From assembly GCF_900114065.1 (NCBI RefSeq), contig NZ_FORS01000002.1:434001-498000 (forward strand): a stretch of DNA of 64,000 nt. Reading direction: 5' to 3'. This DNA is from Stutzerimonas kunmingensis (GTDB taxonomy: Bacteria; Pseudomonadota; Gammaproteobacteria; Pseudomonadales; Pseudomonadaceae). The notes below the pieces were generated by a model. It had not been told where the DNA came from, made no database searches, and saw only the letters and a list, made by a program, of their open reading frames with translations. The position numbers were made by a program, and so were the translations under genes. Positions 50,954-60,190 of the stretch are shown one piece after another (position 1 is the first letter of the stretch; the number at the start of each line of letters is the position of its first letter).

Positions 50954-52672
50954 ATGAGCAAGCAAAAACTAGAACTGACATGGATCGGCAAGGAAAAGCG
51001 CCCCAAGCTGGAGCCGCGCATTCTGCTCGAAGACCCGGACAAGTCGTACCACGCCCCGCATCGCGTTACAGAGAACGATATCTTCGATAACAGGCTGATC
51101 TTCGGAGATAACCTGCTGGCGCTGAAGGCTCTCGAGCAAGAGTTCTCGGGGAAGGTGAAGTGCGTGTTCATTGACCCGCCTTACAACACAGGCAGCGCGT
51201 TCAAGCAGTACGACGATGGATTAGAACACTCCATTTGGCTGGGGCTGATGCGCGACCGGCTGGAGATCATTCGGCGATTGCTAGCAGATGATGGTTCGCT
51301 GTGGATCACTATTGACGACAACGAAGCGCAATACCTGAAGGTGCTGTGCGATGAGGTGTTTGGACGAGCTTGTTTCGTCACGACGTTTATCTGGAAAAAG
51401 GTAGATAGCCCGAACGATAACAAAGTACCAATCACGCCAGATCACGAGTATTTGTTGTGTTTTACGAAAACTCCTGGATCTCGCCCATTCAGACAGAAAT
51501 ACGATGATTCGATATTGGCGGCGTACCGTAAGCCAGATGCCGAATCTGACAGACCGTATCGCGACCGTCTCTTGAAAAAGAACGGCAAGAATAGCCTTCG
51601 CTCTGACCGTCCGTCGATGTTCTTTCCATTAACCGCTCCTGACGGAACGGAAGTACTGCCGATTCACGATGATGGCAGGGAGGCACGATGGGCAATGGGG
51701 AAAACCTCTGTTGAGGATTTGATTGAAAAAAACGAGTTGATTTGGAAAAAGCGCGAAACCGGCTGGATTCCGTATACCCGAGAGTTTGCACCGGATAGTC
51801 CATCGCGGCCTTATCCAACGATATGGAATGACCTCGACACAACACGGCAAACCAAGGCGCATCAAAAGACATTGTTTGGAGAAGATGTTTTTGATACTCC
51901 AAAGCCAGAAGACATGCTGAAGCGCATTTTTGATATGTCTACTAACCCCGGGGATCTTGTCCTCGATTCCTTTGCCGGCTCTGGAACCACTGGCGCGGTC
52001 GCGCACAAAATGGGCCTTCGCTGGATCATGGTGGAACTGGGAGAGCACTGTCACACGCACATCATTCCGCGCCTGCAGAAAGTCATCGCCGGTGAAGACA
52101 AAGGCGGCGTCACGGAAAGCGTGAACTGGCAAGGCGGAGGCGGCTTCCGCTACTACAGCCTCGCGCCCAGCCTGATCGTCAACGACCGCTGGGGCAACCC
52201 GGTCATCAATCCTGAATACAACGCCGCGCAACTAGCCGAAGCGCTGGCGAAAGTGGAAGGTTTTACCTACGCACCCTCCGAGGTGCAGTGGTGGCAGCAC
52301 GGCCACTCCAGCGAGCGCGACTTCATCTACGTCACCACGCAGAACTTGTCTGCCGACCAGTTGCAGGCACTCTCCGACGAAGTGGGTTCCGACCGGAGCC
52401 TGCTGGTCTGCTGCTCTGCCTTCCGAGGCGTGACAGCGGCGAAGGCGGCAGAACGCTGGCCGAACCTGACCTTGAAGAAGATTCCGAAGATGGTGCTGGC
52501 CCGCTGCGAATGGGGCCACGACGACTACAGCCTCAACGTGGCGAACCTGCCGATGGCCAAGCCCGATCCCGTTGATGCCTCGGCAGCCGCCGGAGCGAAC
52601 AAGAAAACCAAGAGCAGGAAAGTGCCCGCTGCGCATTTGAATCAGGGCGGTCTGTTTGGGGAGAACGAGTAA
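50954..52672 (+). CDS. Type III restriction-modification DNA methyltransferase (Mod), N6-adenine, beta class
   Basis: 572 aa. Catalytic motif IV DPPYNTGS (74-81) precedes AdoMet motif I FAGSGTTG (340-347), the beta-class order of type III Mod enzymes, which methylate adenine on one strand of an asymmetric site. The target-recognition region in between (about 51370-51960) is visibly AT-richer than the rest of the gene, as expected for an exchanged specificity domain. The C-terminal region (YYSLAPSLIVNDRWGNPVIN; HSSERDFIYVTT) is longer than in minimal Mod proteins. The Res gene starts 1 nt into the stop (TAATG), so the two are coupled. Confidence 0.92.
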   Translation: MSKQKLELTWIGKEKRPKLEPRILLEDPDKSYHAPHRVTENDIFDNRLIFGDNLLALKALEQEFSGKVKCVFIDPPYNTGSAFKQYDDGLEHSIWLGLMRDRLEIIRRLLADDGSLWITIDDNEAQYLKVLCDEVFGRACFVTTFIWKKVDSPNDNKVPITPDHEYLLCFTKTPGSRPFRQKYDDSILAAYRKPDAESDRPYRDRLLKKNGKNSLRSDRPSMFFPLTAPDGTEVLPIHDDGREARWAMGKTSVEDLIEKNELIWKKRETGWIPYTREFAPDSPSRPYPTIWNDLDTTRQTKAHQKTLFGEDVFDTPKPEDMLKRIFDMSTNPGDLVLDSFAGSGTTGAVAHKMGLRWIMVELGEHCHTHIIPRLQKVIAGEDKGGVTESVNWQGGGGFRYYSLAPSLIVNDRWGNPVINPEYNAAQLAEALAKVEGFTYAPSEVQWWQHGHSSERDFIYVTTQNLSADQLQALSDEVGSDRSLLVCCSAFRGVTAAKAAERWPNLTLKKIPKMVLARCEWGHDDYSLNVANLPMAKPDPVDASAAAGANKKTKSRKVPAAHLNQGGLFGENE

Positions 52673-55422
52673 TGAACAGCCGTGTCCTGCACGCCGTCAC
52701 CGGTCGTCTGTCGCTGCGCCCGCCGCAGGAGGAATCTCTCAAACGCTTGGTTCGCGCGCTCGAAACCTCGCCTGACCTCTTGGGCCATGAGCGGGATATC
52801 GCCGCCGTTCTTTCCACGCTGAAGGCCGAGTTCCCCACGCTGGAGGACTTTGAGCGCGAGTTTCCCTCGCTGTGCTTCGCGCTGGCCACGGGCGTCGGCA
52901 AGACGCGGTTGATGGGCGCGTTCATCGCCTATTTGCATCTGGCGCATGGCATCAACAACTTCTTCGTGCTCGCGCCCAACCTGACCATCTACAACAAGCT
53001 GATCACGGACTTCACACGCAACATGCCGAAGTACGTGTTCAAGGGCATTGCCGAGTTTGCGCAGCAGCCACCGCTGATCATCACCGGTGACAACTACGAC
53101 CAGACTGGCGCAGCGGTGGACGACCAACCGCAGGGTTTCGCCCACGACGTGCGCGTCAACATCTTCAACATCTCCAAGATCAACTCCGAAGTGCGCGGCG
53201 GCAAGGAGCCGCGCATCAAGCGGATGAAGGAAGTGCTGGGCGACAGCTACTTCAACCACTTGGCGAACCTGCCCGATCTGGTGCTGTTGATGGACGAATC
53301 GCACCGCTACCGCGCCAGCGCGGGCGTGCGTGCCATCAACGAGCTGAAGCCGCTGTTCGGCCTGGAAGTAACGGCGACGCCGTTCGTCGAAAGCAGCAAG
53401 GGGCCGGTGCCGTTCAAGAACGTGGTGATGGACTACCCGCTGGCGCGGGCGATGGAGGATGGTTTCGTCAAGGAGCCTGCGGTTGTCACCCAACGCAACT
53501 TCAAGGCCAGCGACCACACGCCGGAAGAAGTGGAGAAGACCAAGCTGGAAGACGGCGTGCGCTTGCACGAAACCACGAAGGTCGAGCTGCTCACTTATGC
53601 CCGCGAGAACGGTGTCAAGCCGGTGAAGCCCTTCATGCTCGTCATCGCACGCGACACCACGCACGCTGCGAGTCTTTTGGCACTTCTGGAATCGGAAGCC
53701 TTCTACGAAGGGCGTTACGCGGGCAAGGTGATCCAGGTCGATTCCAGCCGCACCGGCGCGGAAGAGGAAGAGATGATTTCGCGCCTGCTGGCTGTGGAGA
53801 GTGTGGACGAGCCGACCGAGATCGTGATTCACGTCAACATGCTCAAGGAGGGCTGGGACGTGACCAACCTCTACACCATCGTGCCGCTGCGCGCCGCCAA
53901 CGCGCGCACGCTGATCGAGCAGAGCATCGGGCGCGGCCTGCGCCTGCCTTATGGCAAGCGCACCGGCGTGGCGGCGGTGGATCGCCTGAACATCGTTGCC
54001 CACGACAAGTTTCAGGAGATCATCGACGAGGCCAACCGTGGCGATTCGCCGATTCGCCTGAAGCAGATCATCCTCGACGCGCCCAGTGCCGACGACAAGA
54101 AGGTAAGCGTGCAGGTCGGCTCCGGTGCTGCAGCGCGGCTTGGACTGGCGGATGCCGCGCCCGCAGTTGATCCAGCCTCGGCGGCTGCCTACTCTGACTC
54201 GGATGGTGGCGAGGCAAAACCCGCGCCGACGCCGGTGTTCACCACCGAGGCCGAGAAGCAAGCGGCGCGCGTGGTGATCGAAGTCATCGGCAAGCTGGAG
54301 ACGCAGCGTGATCTAGTGCCGACCAGTGGCGCACTGCTCACGCCCGAGGTGCAGAAGGTCATTCAAGCGGAGGTGGCAGAACGCCTGAAGCCGATGCAGG
54401 GCAACCTGCTGGCAGGCGCGGACGATGCGGCACCGGTGATTGATCTGACCAAAGTGGTAGCCAAGACCACCGAGATCGTGGTGCAACAGACTATCGACAT
54501 CCCGCGCATTGCCGTTGTACCCAAGGGTGAGGTCACGACCGGCTTTCGCCCGTTCTTGCTGGACGTGAGCCAGCTTCGCCTGCAACCGGGCGAGCGCGAG
54601 ATCGTCGGCCAGATGCTGCGCACCAACGAACAATTTACGCTGGCGGCGGAAATCGGCCTGAAAGAACAGCGCCCGGAGGACTACATCGTCCACGCGCTGG
54701 TGGACTTCGACGACATCGACTACTTCACCCACGCCGACCTGCTCTATGACCTGGCGGGCCAGATGGTGCGGCACCTGCAGAGCTACCTCTCGGAATCCGA
54801 GGCGGTCAACGTGCTGAATGGGCAGCGCAAGACCATCGCAAAGGAAATCCACTCGCAGATGATGGCGCACTTCTTCGAGGAAGCGACCGAGTTCGAGGTG
54901 CAGGTCAGTCGCGGCTTCACGGAACTGAAAGCCTGCAACTACACCGCTACGGCGGGACAAGCCCCGCGCCATTTCCGCGAAACGGTGGAGGACGTGGGCC
55001 GCATCAAGCAGATGCTGTTCGGCGGGTTCACCAAGTGCCTTTACCCATTGCAAAAGTTCGACTCGGACACCGAGCGCCGCTTCGCCGTCATCCTCGAACG
55101 CGACGCGAACAAGTGGTTCAAGCCCGCGAAGGGACAGTTCCAGATCTACTACAAGCTCGGCACCGAGCAGCCGGAGTACGTGCCGGATTTCGTGGTGGAA
55201 ATGGATGCGTTCATCCTGCTGGCCGAGACCAAGAAGCGCGACGATCTGAAATCGGATGAAGTCGTCGCCAAGGCTGCGGCGGCATTGCGCTGGTGCAAAT
55301 ACGCTTCAGATCACGCCAGAAACGTCGGTGGCAAGCCGTGGAAATACATCCTGGTGCCACACGATGAAATCGCAGAGTCGAAGCGGCTGGCCGATTTCCT
55401 GCGGTTCGAAGTGAAGGACTGA
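52672..55422 (+). CDS. Type III restriction enzyme helicase-nuclease subunit (Res)
   Basis: 916 aa. The superfamily-2 motor has Walker A ATGVGKT (72-78), DESH box LLMDESHRYR (208-211), TATPF motif III, and the C-terminal helicase motif SIGRGLRLPYG. The extreme C-terminus carries the nuclease: YVPDFVVEMDAFILLAETKK, i.e. PD-x(n)-ExK (P837-D838 to E856-K858 approximately). With Mod it would make the type III restriction complex. It follows Mod with a 1-nt overlap and precedes the GHKL gene by 17 nt. All key residues are present. Confidence 0.9.
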   Translation: MNSRVLHAVTGRLSLRPPQEESLKRLVRALETSPDLLGHERDIAAVLSTLKAEFPTLEDFEREFPSLCFALATGVGKTRLMGAFIAYLHLAHGINNFFVLAPNLTIYNKLITDFTRNMPKYVFKGIAEFAQQPPLIITGDNYDQTGAAVDDQPQGFAHDVRVNIFNISKINSEVRGGKEPRIKRMKEVLGDSYFNHLANLPDLVLLMDESHRYRASAGVRAINELKPLFGLEVTATPFVESSKGPVPFKNVVMDYPLARAMEDGFVKEPAVVTQRNFKASDHTPEEVEKTKLEDGVRLHETTKVELLTYARENGVKPVKPFMLVIARDTTHAASLLALLESEAFYEGRYAGKVIQVDSSRTGAEEEEMISRLLAVESVDEPTEIVIHVNMLKEGWDVTNLYTIVPLRAANARTLIEQSIGRGLRLPYGKRTGVAAVDRLNIVAHDKFQEIIDEANRGDSPIRLKQIILDAPSADDKKVSVQVGSGAAARLGLADAAPAVDPASAAAYSDSDGGEAKPAPTPVFTTEAEKQAARVVIEVIGKLETQRDLVPTSGALLTPEVQKVIQAEVAERLKPMQGNLLAGADDAAPVIDLTKVVAKTTEIVVQQTIDIPRIAVVPKGEVTTGFRPFLLDVSQLRLQPGEREIVGQMLRTNEQFTLAAEIGLKEQRPEDYIVHALVDFDDIDYFTHADLLYDLAGQMVRHLQSYLSESEAVNVLNGQRKTIAKEIHSQMMAHFFEEATEFEVQVSRGFTELKACNYTATAGQAPRHFRETVEDVGRIKQMLFGGFTKCLYPLQKFDSDTERRFAVILERDANKWFKPAKGQFQIYYKLGTEQPEYVPDFVVEMDAFILLAETKKRDDLKSDEVVAKAAAALRWCKYASDHARNVGGKPWKYILVPHDEIAESKRLADFLRFEVKD

Positions 55423-55439
55423 TTTGAAGGAGCGTTGAT

Positions 55440-57194
55440 ATGAGCCGTGCCCAGCTGCGTTTTCAGGTTGATTCCCGACTCGCCACATTGCTGAGTCAGG
55501 AATACCCGTCATCAGAGCGGGCGTTGAAGGAGCTCGTCGATAACGCGTGGGATGCCGACGCCGAGCACGTATCTGTCACTCTCCCGAAGCCACTGAGCGG
55601 TGGCTCCATCGACATTGAGGACGATGGAAGCGGTATGACCGAAGAGGAGCTGCGGCGGCATTATTTGGCCATTGCATCCGATCGCCGCTCACGGCGCGGA
55701 GAACGTACCGCCGGGAAGAGCCGCCCGGTCAAGGGCAGAAAAGGCATCGGCAAGTTTTCTGGCCTCATGGCGGCGGCCACCATGATGCTCGAAACGCGTG
55801 CGCGCGGCCGCCTGTGCCGGATTTCGCTGCGCTTGGATGACCTTGCGCGCGTTGAAGATATCGAGCAGTTGGATATCAGCTTGCACAGCGAACCGTGCGC
55901 GCCCGAACTCCACGGGACAACCATTACGCTCAACGACTTGCACCAGGGTTTGGCTTACCCGGATGCCAACCGCCTACGCCAGATCCTGTTACAGGATTAC
56001 GGTCGGCAGGATGACTTCGCGATCACGGTTGACGACAAGCGTCTGGATGTTGACGACGTATCAGGGCGTTATGCAGAGCAGGATCAGTCCTTGCCAAATG
56101 TGGGCAAGGTGAAACTGCGGTTCTCTATCAGCGATGGCAAGTCAGGATTGCGTCAGCCTGGCATTACCTTGCGCGTGGATGGCAAGGCCGTGGGGCGGCC
56201 AGGATTCTTTGGCTTGGATCAACGGGATGACTTCCCGCGCAAGTTACTTCGCAAGCTCTACGGCGAAGTCGAGGCGGACGGACTGCGCGATCACATCACG
56301 GCTGGTTGGGATGCTGCCGTTGAGAATAGTGAACTTTTGAAGGAGGTTGAGGCATACGTCCAGCCCATTCTCCGGGAGGCGTATGAGCAGCAGTACCGGC
56401 AAGAGATCCAGCTTGCACAGGCTCGACTGCAAAAAGCGATCCTTACTCGACTCTCAGCGCTGCCGGAACACAAAAGGGTTTTTGCAGATCGGGCGATCAA
56501 GAAAATCCTCGACAAGTATTACGGCGAACCGGAGAGCAAGGTCGAGCCGGTGGTGAATGTGTTGCTGGAGGCAATGGAACGATCCGATTACCGTATTCTT
56601 CTTGAGCACATTGCGGAAGCAACTTCGAGCGACGTTGCAGGGGTAGCCGAGCGGCTGGATGAGTTTGGCTTGGCAGAGATGGCATTCCTGGTTCAGCAAG
56701 CCGCAGCGCGCCAAGTTTTTCTTGATCAACTGGAACTGCTTGTTCGTGACGCAACAACTACCGAGGCCGTCTTGCACAAAGCCCTGGAACGTAACTTGTG
56801 GGTGTTTGGTCCGGAGTATTCCCTGTTCAGCTCAAACAGCACATTGCGGCGACAAGTGGAAGATGTTCTTGGGAAGGTCTATACGGGAGACAAGGCCGAC
56901 AAACGTCCTGACCTGCTTCTCAACGAGAATCTGAGCGGCAAGTACTTATTGATCGAATTCAAACGGCCAAGCCACGCGCTGAATCACGGTGATTACGTAC
57001 AGGCAATCGGCTATAGGCATGAACTGACAAAGTACGTTGGCTCTGCTGTTCAGGTTTTGTTGGTCGGTGGAGGCAGGTCTGCCGACTTTCCTACTGGAAA
57101 TCGTGAGCCGGATGTTGAGGAGCGAATCTTTGGACAGATCATCTCCACAGCACGGCGACAGATTGAGTGGCTGCTCCGGACGGAGAGCTCTTGA
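55440..57194 (+). CDS. GHKL ATPase fused to a C-terminal PD-(D/E)XK nuclease-like domain
   Basis: 584 aa. The N-terminus is an HSP90/MutL/MORC-like ATPase: N-box ELVDNAWDADA (N35), G1 box DDGSGM (61-66), and the lid GRKGIGKFSG (about 98-107). A long helical middle follows. The C-terminus has KRPDLLLNENLSGKYLLIEF with E506-F507-K508, a PD-x(n)-ExK site similar to those of Shedu/DUF4263-type nucleases. This MORC-like ATPase-nuclease fusion suggests ATP-gated clamping and cleavage of DNA. It is the last gene of the island. AAGGAG lies 7 nt upstream, and a 24-bp hairpin follows 20 nt after the stop. Confidence 0.85.
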   Translation: MSRAQLRFQVDSRLATLLSQEYPSSERALKELVDNAWDADAEHVSVTLPKPLSGGSIDIEDDGSGMTEEELRRHYLAIASDRRSRRGERTAGKSRPVKGRKGIGKFSGLMAAATMMLETRARGRLCRISLRLDDLARVEDIEQLDISLHSEPCAPELHGTTITLNDLHQGLAYPDANRLRQILLQDYGRQDDFAITVDDKRLDVDDVSGRYAEQDQSLPNVGKVKLRFSISDGKSGLRQPGITLRVDGKAVGRPGFFGLDQRDDFPRKLLRKLYGEVEADGLRDHITAGWDAAVENSELLKEVEAYVQPILREAYEQQYRQEIQLAQARLQKAILTRLSALPEHKRVFADRAIKKILDKYYGEPESKVEPVVNVLLEAMERSDYRILLEHIAEATSSDVAGVAERLDEFGLAEMAFLVQQAAARQVFLDQLELLVRDATTTEAVLHKALERNLWVFGPEYSLFSSNSTLRRQVEDVLGKVYTGDKADKRPDLLLNENLSGKYLLIEFKRPSHALNHGDYVQAIGYRHELTKYVGSAVQVLLVGGGRSADFPTGNREPDVEERIFGQIISTARRQIEWLLRTESS

Positions 57195-57214
57195 TCTCCT
57201 TCGGTTCTAAATAT

Positions 57215-57238
57215 GCACCGAACGTCGATATTCGGTGC
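57215..57238. repeat. Perfect 8-8-8 inverted repeat at the right edge of the defence-type island
   Basis: Arms GCACCGAA and TTCGGTGC around an 8-nt loop, located between the convergent ends of the GHKL gene and TIGR03747. No T tract is present on either strand, so it may be a weak bidirectional terminator or a scar of the insertion. Confidence 0.5.
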
Positions 57239-57247
57239 TGTGTGTGG

Positions 57248-57997
57248 TTATAAGTACTTCTTGAAGCTACCCGCAGTCAGGCTCACGGCCAGTCCCAGCA
57301 AGGCGGCGCTGGGCAGCAGGATCAGCAGTGGATGCACCGAGATCGGCAAGGCCAGGTACGTGATCCACGGCAGCACGGCCAGCGGCATCAGGCTCGCCTT
57401 CGCGCGGTGGTAGATGAAGCCGGATTCCCGGCCCGCGCCGAACCGGCGCACGTCCCGCCGCACAAGACCGTCGATCAGGCCGACGAACGCCGCAGTGAAG
57501 ATCAGTGGCAACGTGAGCACCAGAACCAGCAGGCGCACCAGGAACGTGAGCGTGGTGAAGGCCGCGGCAATCAGGTAGTTCTCGGCCCAGACATAGACTT
57601 GGCTGATGTGGTAGCGGAAGTTGCGCGTCTGCCCGTGGCTGGGTGCGCGGGCGCGCTCGGCGGTCTGGCTCATGCGCTCCAGCAGCCCGGAGCGAACGAA
57701 TACCCATTCGTAGCCGGTATCCACCAGTTCGTGCGCAGTGCGCCCCGGCTCCTGCACGACCACGCTGCGCGTGAAGTGGCTGGACAGGTGCCCAAGTTCG
57801 TACTGCAACATCTGCTGCGAGTGCCGCCAGCCCTGGTCCTTCCAGAACAGGTGCATGCCGATGCACTCCACGACGATCGAGAACAGTAGCGAGCCGATCA
57901 GCACCCCGAGCAGCCGGAACGGCAAGGTGATGGTGCCGACGATCAGGCCCTGGCGCTGGTTCTGCTCCCGTTGCGCAGTCGAGGCGGCGTCCTTCAT
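57248..57997 (-). CDS. ICE conjugation membrane protein, TIGR03747 family
   Basis: 249 aa with about four hydrophobic segments (VGTITLPFRLLGVLIGSLLF; NYLIAAAFTTLTFLVRLLVL; LTLPLIFTAAFVGLIDGLV; VHPLLILLPSAALLGLAVSL) and a hydrophilic loop. The family is an inner-membrane part of the ICE transfer apparatus without a defined function. The start overlaps the TraD stop by 4 nt, so it depends on TraD for translation. In the usual gene order RAQPRD would follow; here the island lies between. Confidence 0.85.
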   Translation of the reverse strand: MKDAASTAQREQNQRQGLIVGTITLPFRLLGVLIGSLLFSIVVECIGMHLFWKDQGWRHSQQMLQYELGHLSSHFTRSVVVQEPGRTAHELVDTGYEWVFVRSGLLERMSQTAERARAPSHGQTRNFRYHISQVYVWAENYLIAAAFTTLTFLVRLLVLVLTLPLIFTAAFVGLIDGLVRRDVRRFGAGRESGFIYHRAKASLMPLAVLPWITYLALPISVHPLLILLPSAALLGLAVSLTAGSFKKYL

Positions 57998-60186
57998 GGC
58001 GAGGCCTCGTCGCCCGTGCCATCGCTGGTGGCAGGGGTCACCGTGAGAGGTTCGGCTGGAGCGACGTCATCAAGCAGGTCATCGGGCAAGCCCGTGTCCT
58101 GCAAGGCCGGGGCGCTGGTGAACTCCCACCACTGCGTCGCTTCGCTGTAGCTCTGGCGCATATACCCGGCCAGTTGCTGCAAGTCTGCCGGCATCACCTC
58201 GTCCGGGTCCGGCGCCGGCAGCGGCATACGCACTTTCCAAAGCTGACCGCCCTGCAGCAGCGCGAAGCACTGGCCCTTGGGTAGGCCGACGACATGCGAC
58301 GGCTCGATCATCGGCACGCTGGACATGCTGATGCGGTCCTGGGTGTTCGACGTGAAATCCGTCGCCCCGCGAATGTCCGAGCTGTCCGTCGCGCCGCTGA
58401 CGATGGTGGTCGTATAGACCTCGACCTTCGGCAACTGCCTTGTCAGCAGTTCAGCGGTGGCCGTCTCGCGCACGCGCAGCATGAACAGGTTGTTGAAGTT
58501 GCCGATCACCTGACCGGCCTTCGCGCGGTTGCCGATGCGGGCTTCGATGTCCGAGAGGGTCTGCGTGTACGCGGTGACCTGGAGGCCTGCGCCACCACCC
58601 TTGTTGATCAATGGGATGAACTCGTCGCCCATCAGCTCGTTGAACTCGTCGGCGTGGACGTTGATCGGCACGCGCGTGCCTGCCGATGCGCCCGGCAATC
58701 CGTCGTCGATCCCATGCTTGTAGATATGCCCGGCGACCGACACGAGATCGCTGAACATGGAGTTGCCGACCGCTGCGGCGACCTCGGCGTCGGACAGTGC
58801 ATCCAGGCCCACATAGACCACGGCGCGCTTACGGATGACCTGCATCCAATCGAAGATCGGGCGCGGGTCGGCCAGGTCGGAGTAGTTCGGGGCCAGGAGC
58901 TGCGCGATCTTGCCGCTGGTGAGCTTCTCCAGCAGCGGCAAGAGGCTGGCGACGATCTTGTCGAAGTACGTCTTGTCGTAACGGACGGCCGAGCGCAGGC
59001 CATCCAGCACCGGGGCGTAGTTGCGCGCCTGCGAGAGGTACTGCTCCAGCGCCACCACGCGCTTCTCGCGCCCGATCATGTTGCGCGGGATGTTCTTCTC
59101 GTTGAGCTTGGCCTCGATCTGGACGATCACCTCCCAGGCCTTGGGCTCCGTCTTCGCGAAGTAGTGCTGGGCGTACTCGATGAACAGCGCGTCGATGTTG
59201 ATTACGTGACGCTGGATCAGCATGTAGTCCGGGCGCTGCCCCAGTTCCACCAAGGCGCGGGCGATGATGTTGACGAAGCGCCAGGCGAACTCGCGGAAGG
59301 CCGCGCTGTTGCCCTCGCCGGAAAGCTGCCCCGCGACGCGAGTCGCCACCTCGCTGATTCGCCCAAAACGGCCCACGGCGTTGTAGCGCGCGGAAATGTC
59401 CGGCCAGCCCAAATGAAAGACGTAGAACTCGCCTTCGCGGCCCGCGCGCTTGGCCTCGACGTACATCCGCTTCAGAAGATCGGCGTCGCCCTTGGGGTCG
59501 ATGACGATCACGACCTCGTGCTCGCCCGCAGCGTTCACGCGCCGGATGTCCTGCGTCACGAACAGTTCGGCCAGCCGGGTCTTACCGACTCGCGTCGTGC
59601 CCAGCACCAGCGAGTGGCCGACGCGCTCGCCGAGCGGCAGGCTGACGTCCACCTCTTCGGGTTCGATGCCGTGCAGGCGCGGCAGGCCGCCCACAGGCGG
59701 CAGCGGCCGCACCGGGTTGAAAGGCACGTCCCAGCCGGTGAGCGCGGACAGCCGGGACAGCGGGAACGGCGCGAACTCCAGGCGTTCTTCCAGGCGACGC
59801 GCCAGCCGGTAGGCCGGCGTCGGCTCGACGTAGCGGCGGAACTCCGGCCGGTACGTCTGCATCAGCCTATGGGTGTGCTTCTGCTCCCACAGGAACCCGC
59901 GCCCCACGAACAGCCGCTGCTGGCTGACCGGCACGTCCTTGCTGGTCATCACGTACCGAGGCAGGCGGCGGATGTTGCGCCGGTAGCGCAGGATGACGCG
60001 GGCATCGCGGTAGCGGATGGCACCGTAGGCCCCGAACGCCAGGGCACTGCCGACGCCCATCGACGGGCTCAGCGCGAGCGACCACGGGGCCACCAGGCAC
60101 AGGAACGCGGCGCCCGCGCATGCGGCAACGGTGTATAGCTCCACCGCTGGGCGTAGCAGTACCTCGACCGGCTGTTTCCCCGACAT
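57994..60186 (-). CDS. traD: Conjugative coupling factor TraD (T4CP, VirD4/TraG-like)
   Basis: 730 aa type IV coupling protein that brings the relaxase-DNA complex to the T4SS. Two N-terminal membrane helices lie in LYTVAACAGAAFLCLVAPWS and LALSPSMGVGSALAFGAYGA. The ATPase domain has Walker A LGTTRVGKTRL (196-203), which reads GTTRVGKT, and Walker B EVVIVIDPKGDADL. The later motif INVHADEFNELM is the conserved acidic strand of T4CPs. The closest family is TIGR03743, SXT/TOL-type TraD. It lies between TIGR03765 upstream and TIGR03747 downstream. Confidence 0.92.
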   Translation of the reverse strand: MSGKQPVEVLLRPAVELYTVAACAGAAFLCLVAPWSLALSPSMGVGSALAFGAYGAIRYRDARVILRYRRNIRRLPRYVMTSKDVPVSQQRLFVGRGFLWEQKHTHRLMQTYRPEFRRYVEPTPAYRLARRLEERLEFAPFPLSRLSALTGWDVPFNPVRPLPPVGGLPRLHGIEPEEVDVSLPLGERVGHSLVLGTTRVGKTRLAELFVTQDIRRVNAAGEHEVVIVIDPKGDADLLKRMYVEAKRAGREGEFYVFHLGWPDISARYNAVGRFGRISEVATRVAGQLSGEGNSAAFREFAWRFVNIIARALVELGQRPDYMLIQRHVINIDALFIEYAQHYFAKTEPKAWEVIVQIEAKLNEKNIPRNMIGREKRVVALEQYLSQARNYAPVLDGLRSAVRYDKTYFDKIVASLLPLLEKLTSGKIAQLLAPNYSDLADPRPIFDWMQVIRKRAVVYVGLDALSDAEVAAAVGNSMFSDLVSVAGHIYKHGIDDGLPGASAGTRVPINVHADEFNELMGDEFIPLINKGGGAGLQVTAYTQTLSDIEARIGNRAKAGQVIGNFNNLFMLRVRETATAELLTRQLPKVEVYTTTIVSGATDSSDIRGATDFTSNTQDRISMSSVPMIEPSHVVGLPKGQCFALLQGGQLWKVRMPLPAPDPDEVMPADLQQLAGYMRQSYSEATQWWEFTSAPALQDTGLPDDLLDDVAPAEPLTVTPATSDGTGDEASP

Positions 60187-60190
60187 GGCT

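Noticed and set aside
57215-57238. Inverted repeat as the terminal repeat of a transposon carrying the island
   Set aside because: I saw no matching copy at the left edge (42683-42890) and no transposase or target duplication.
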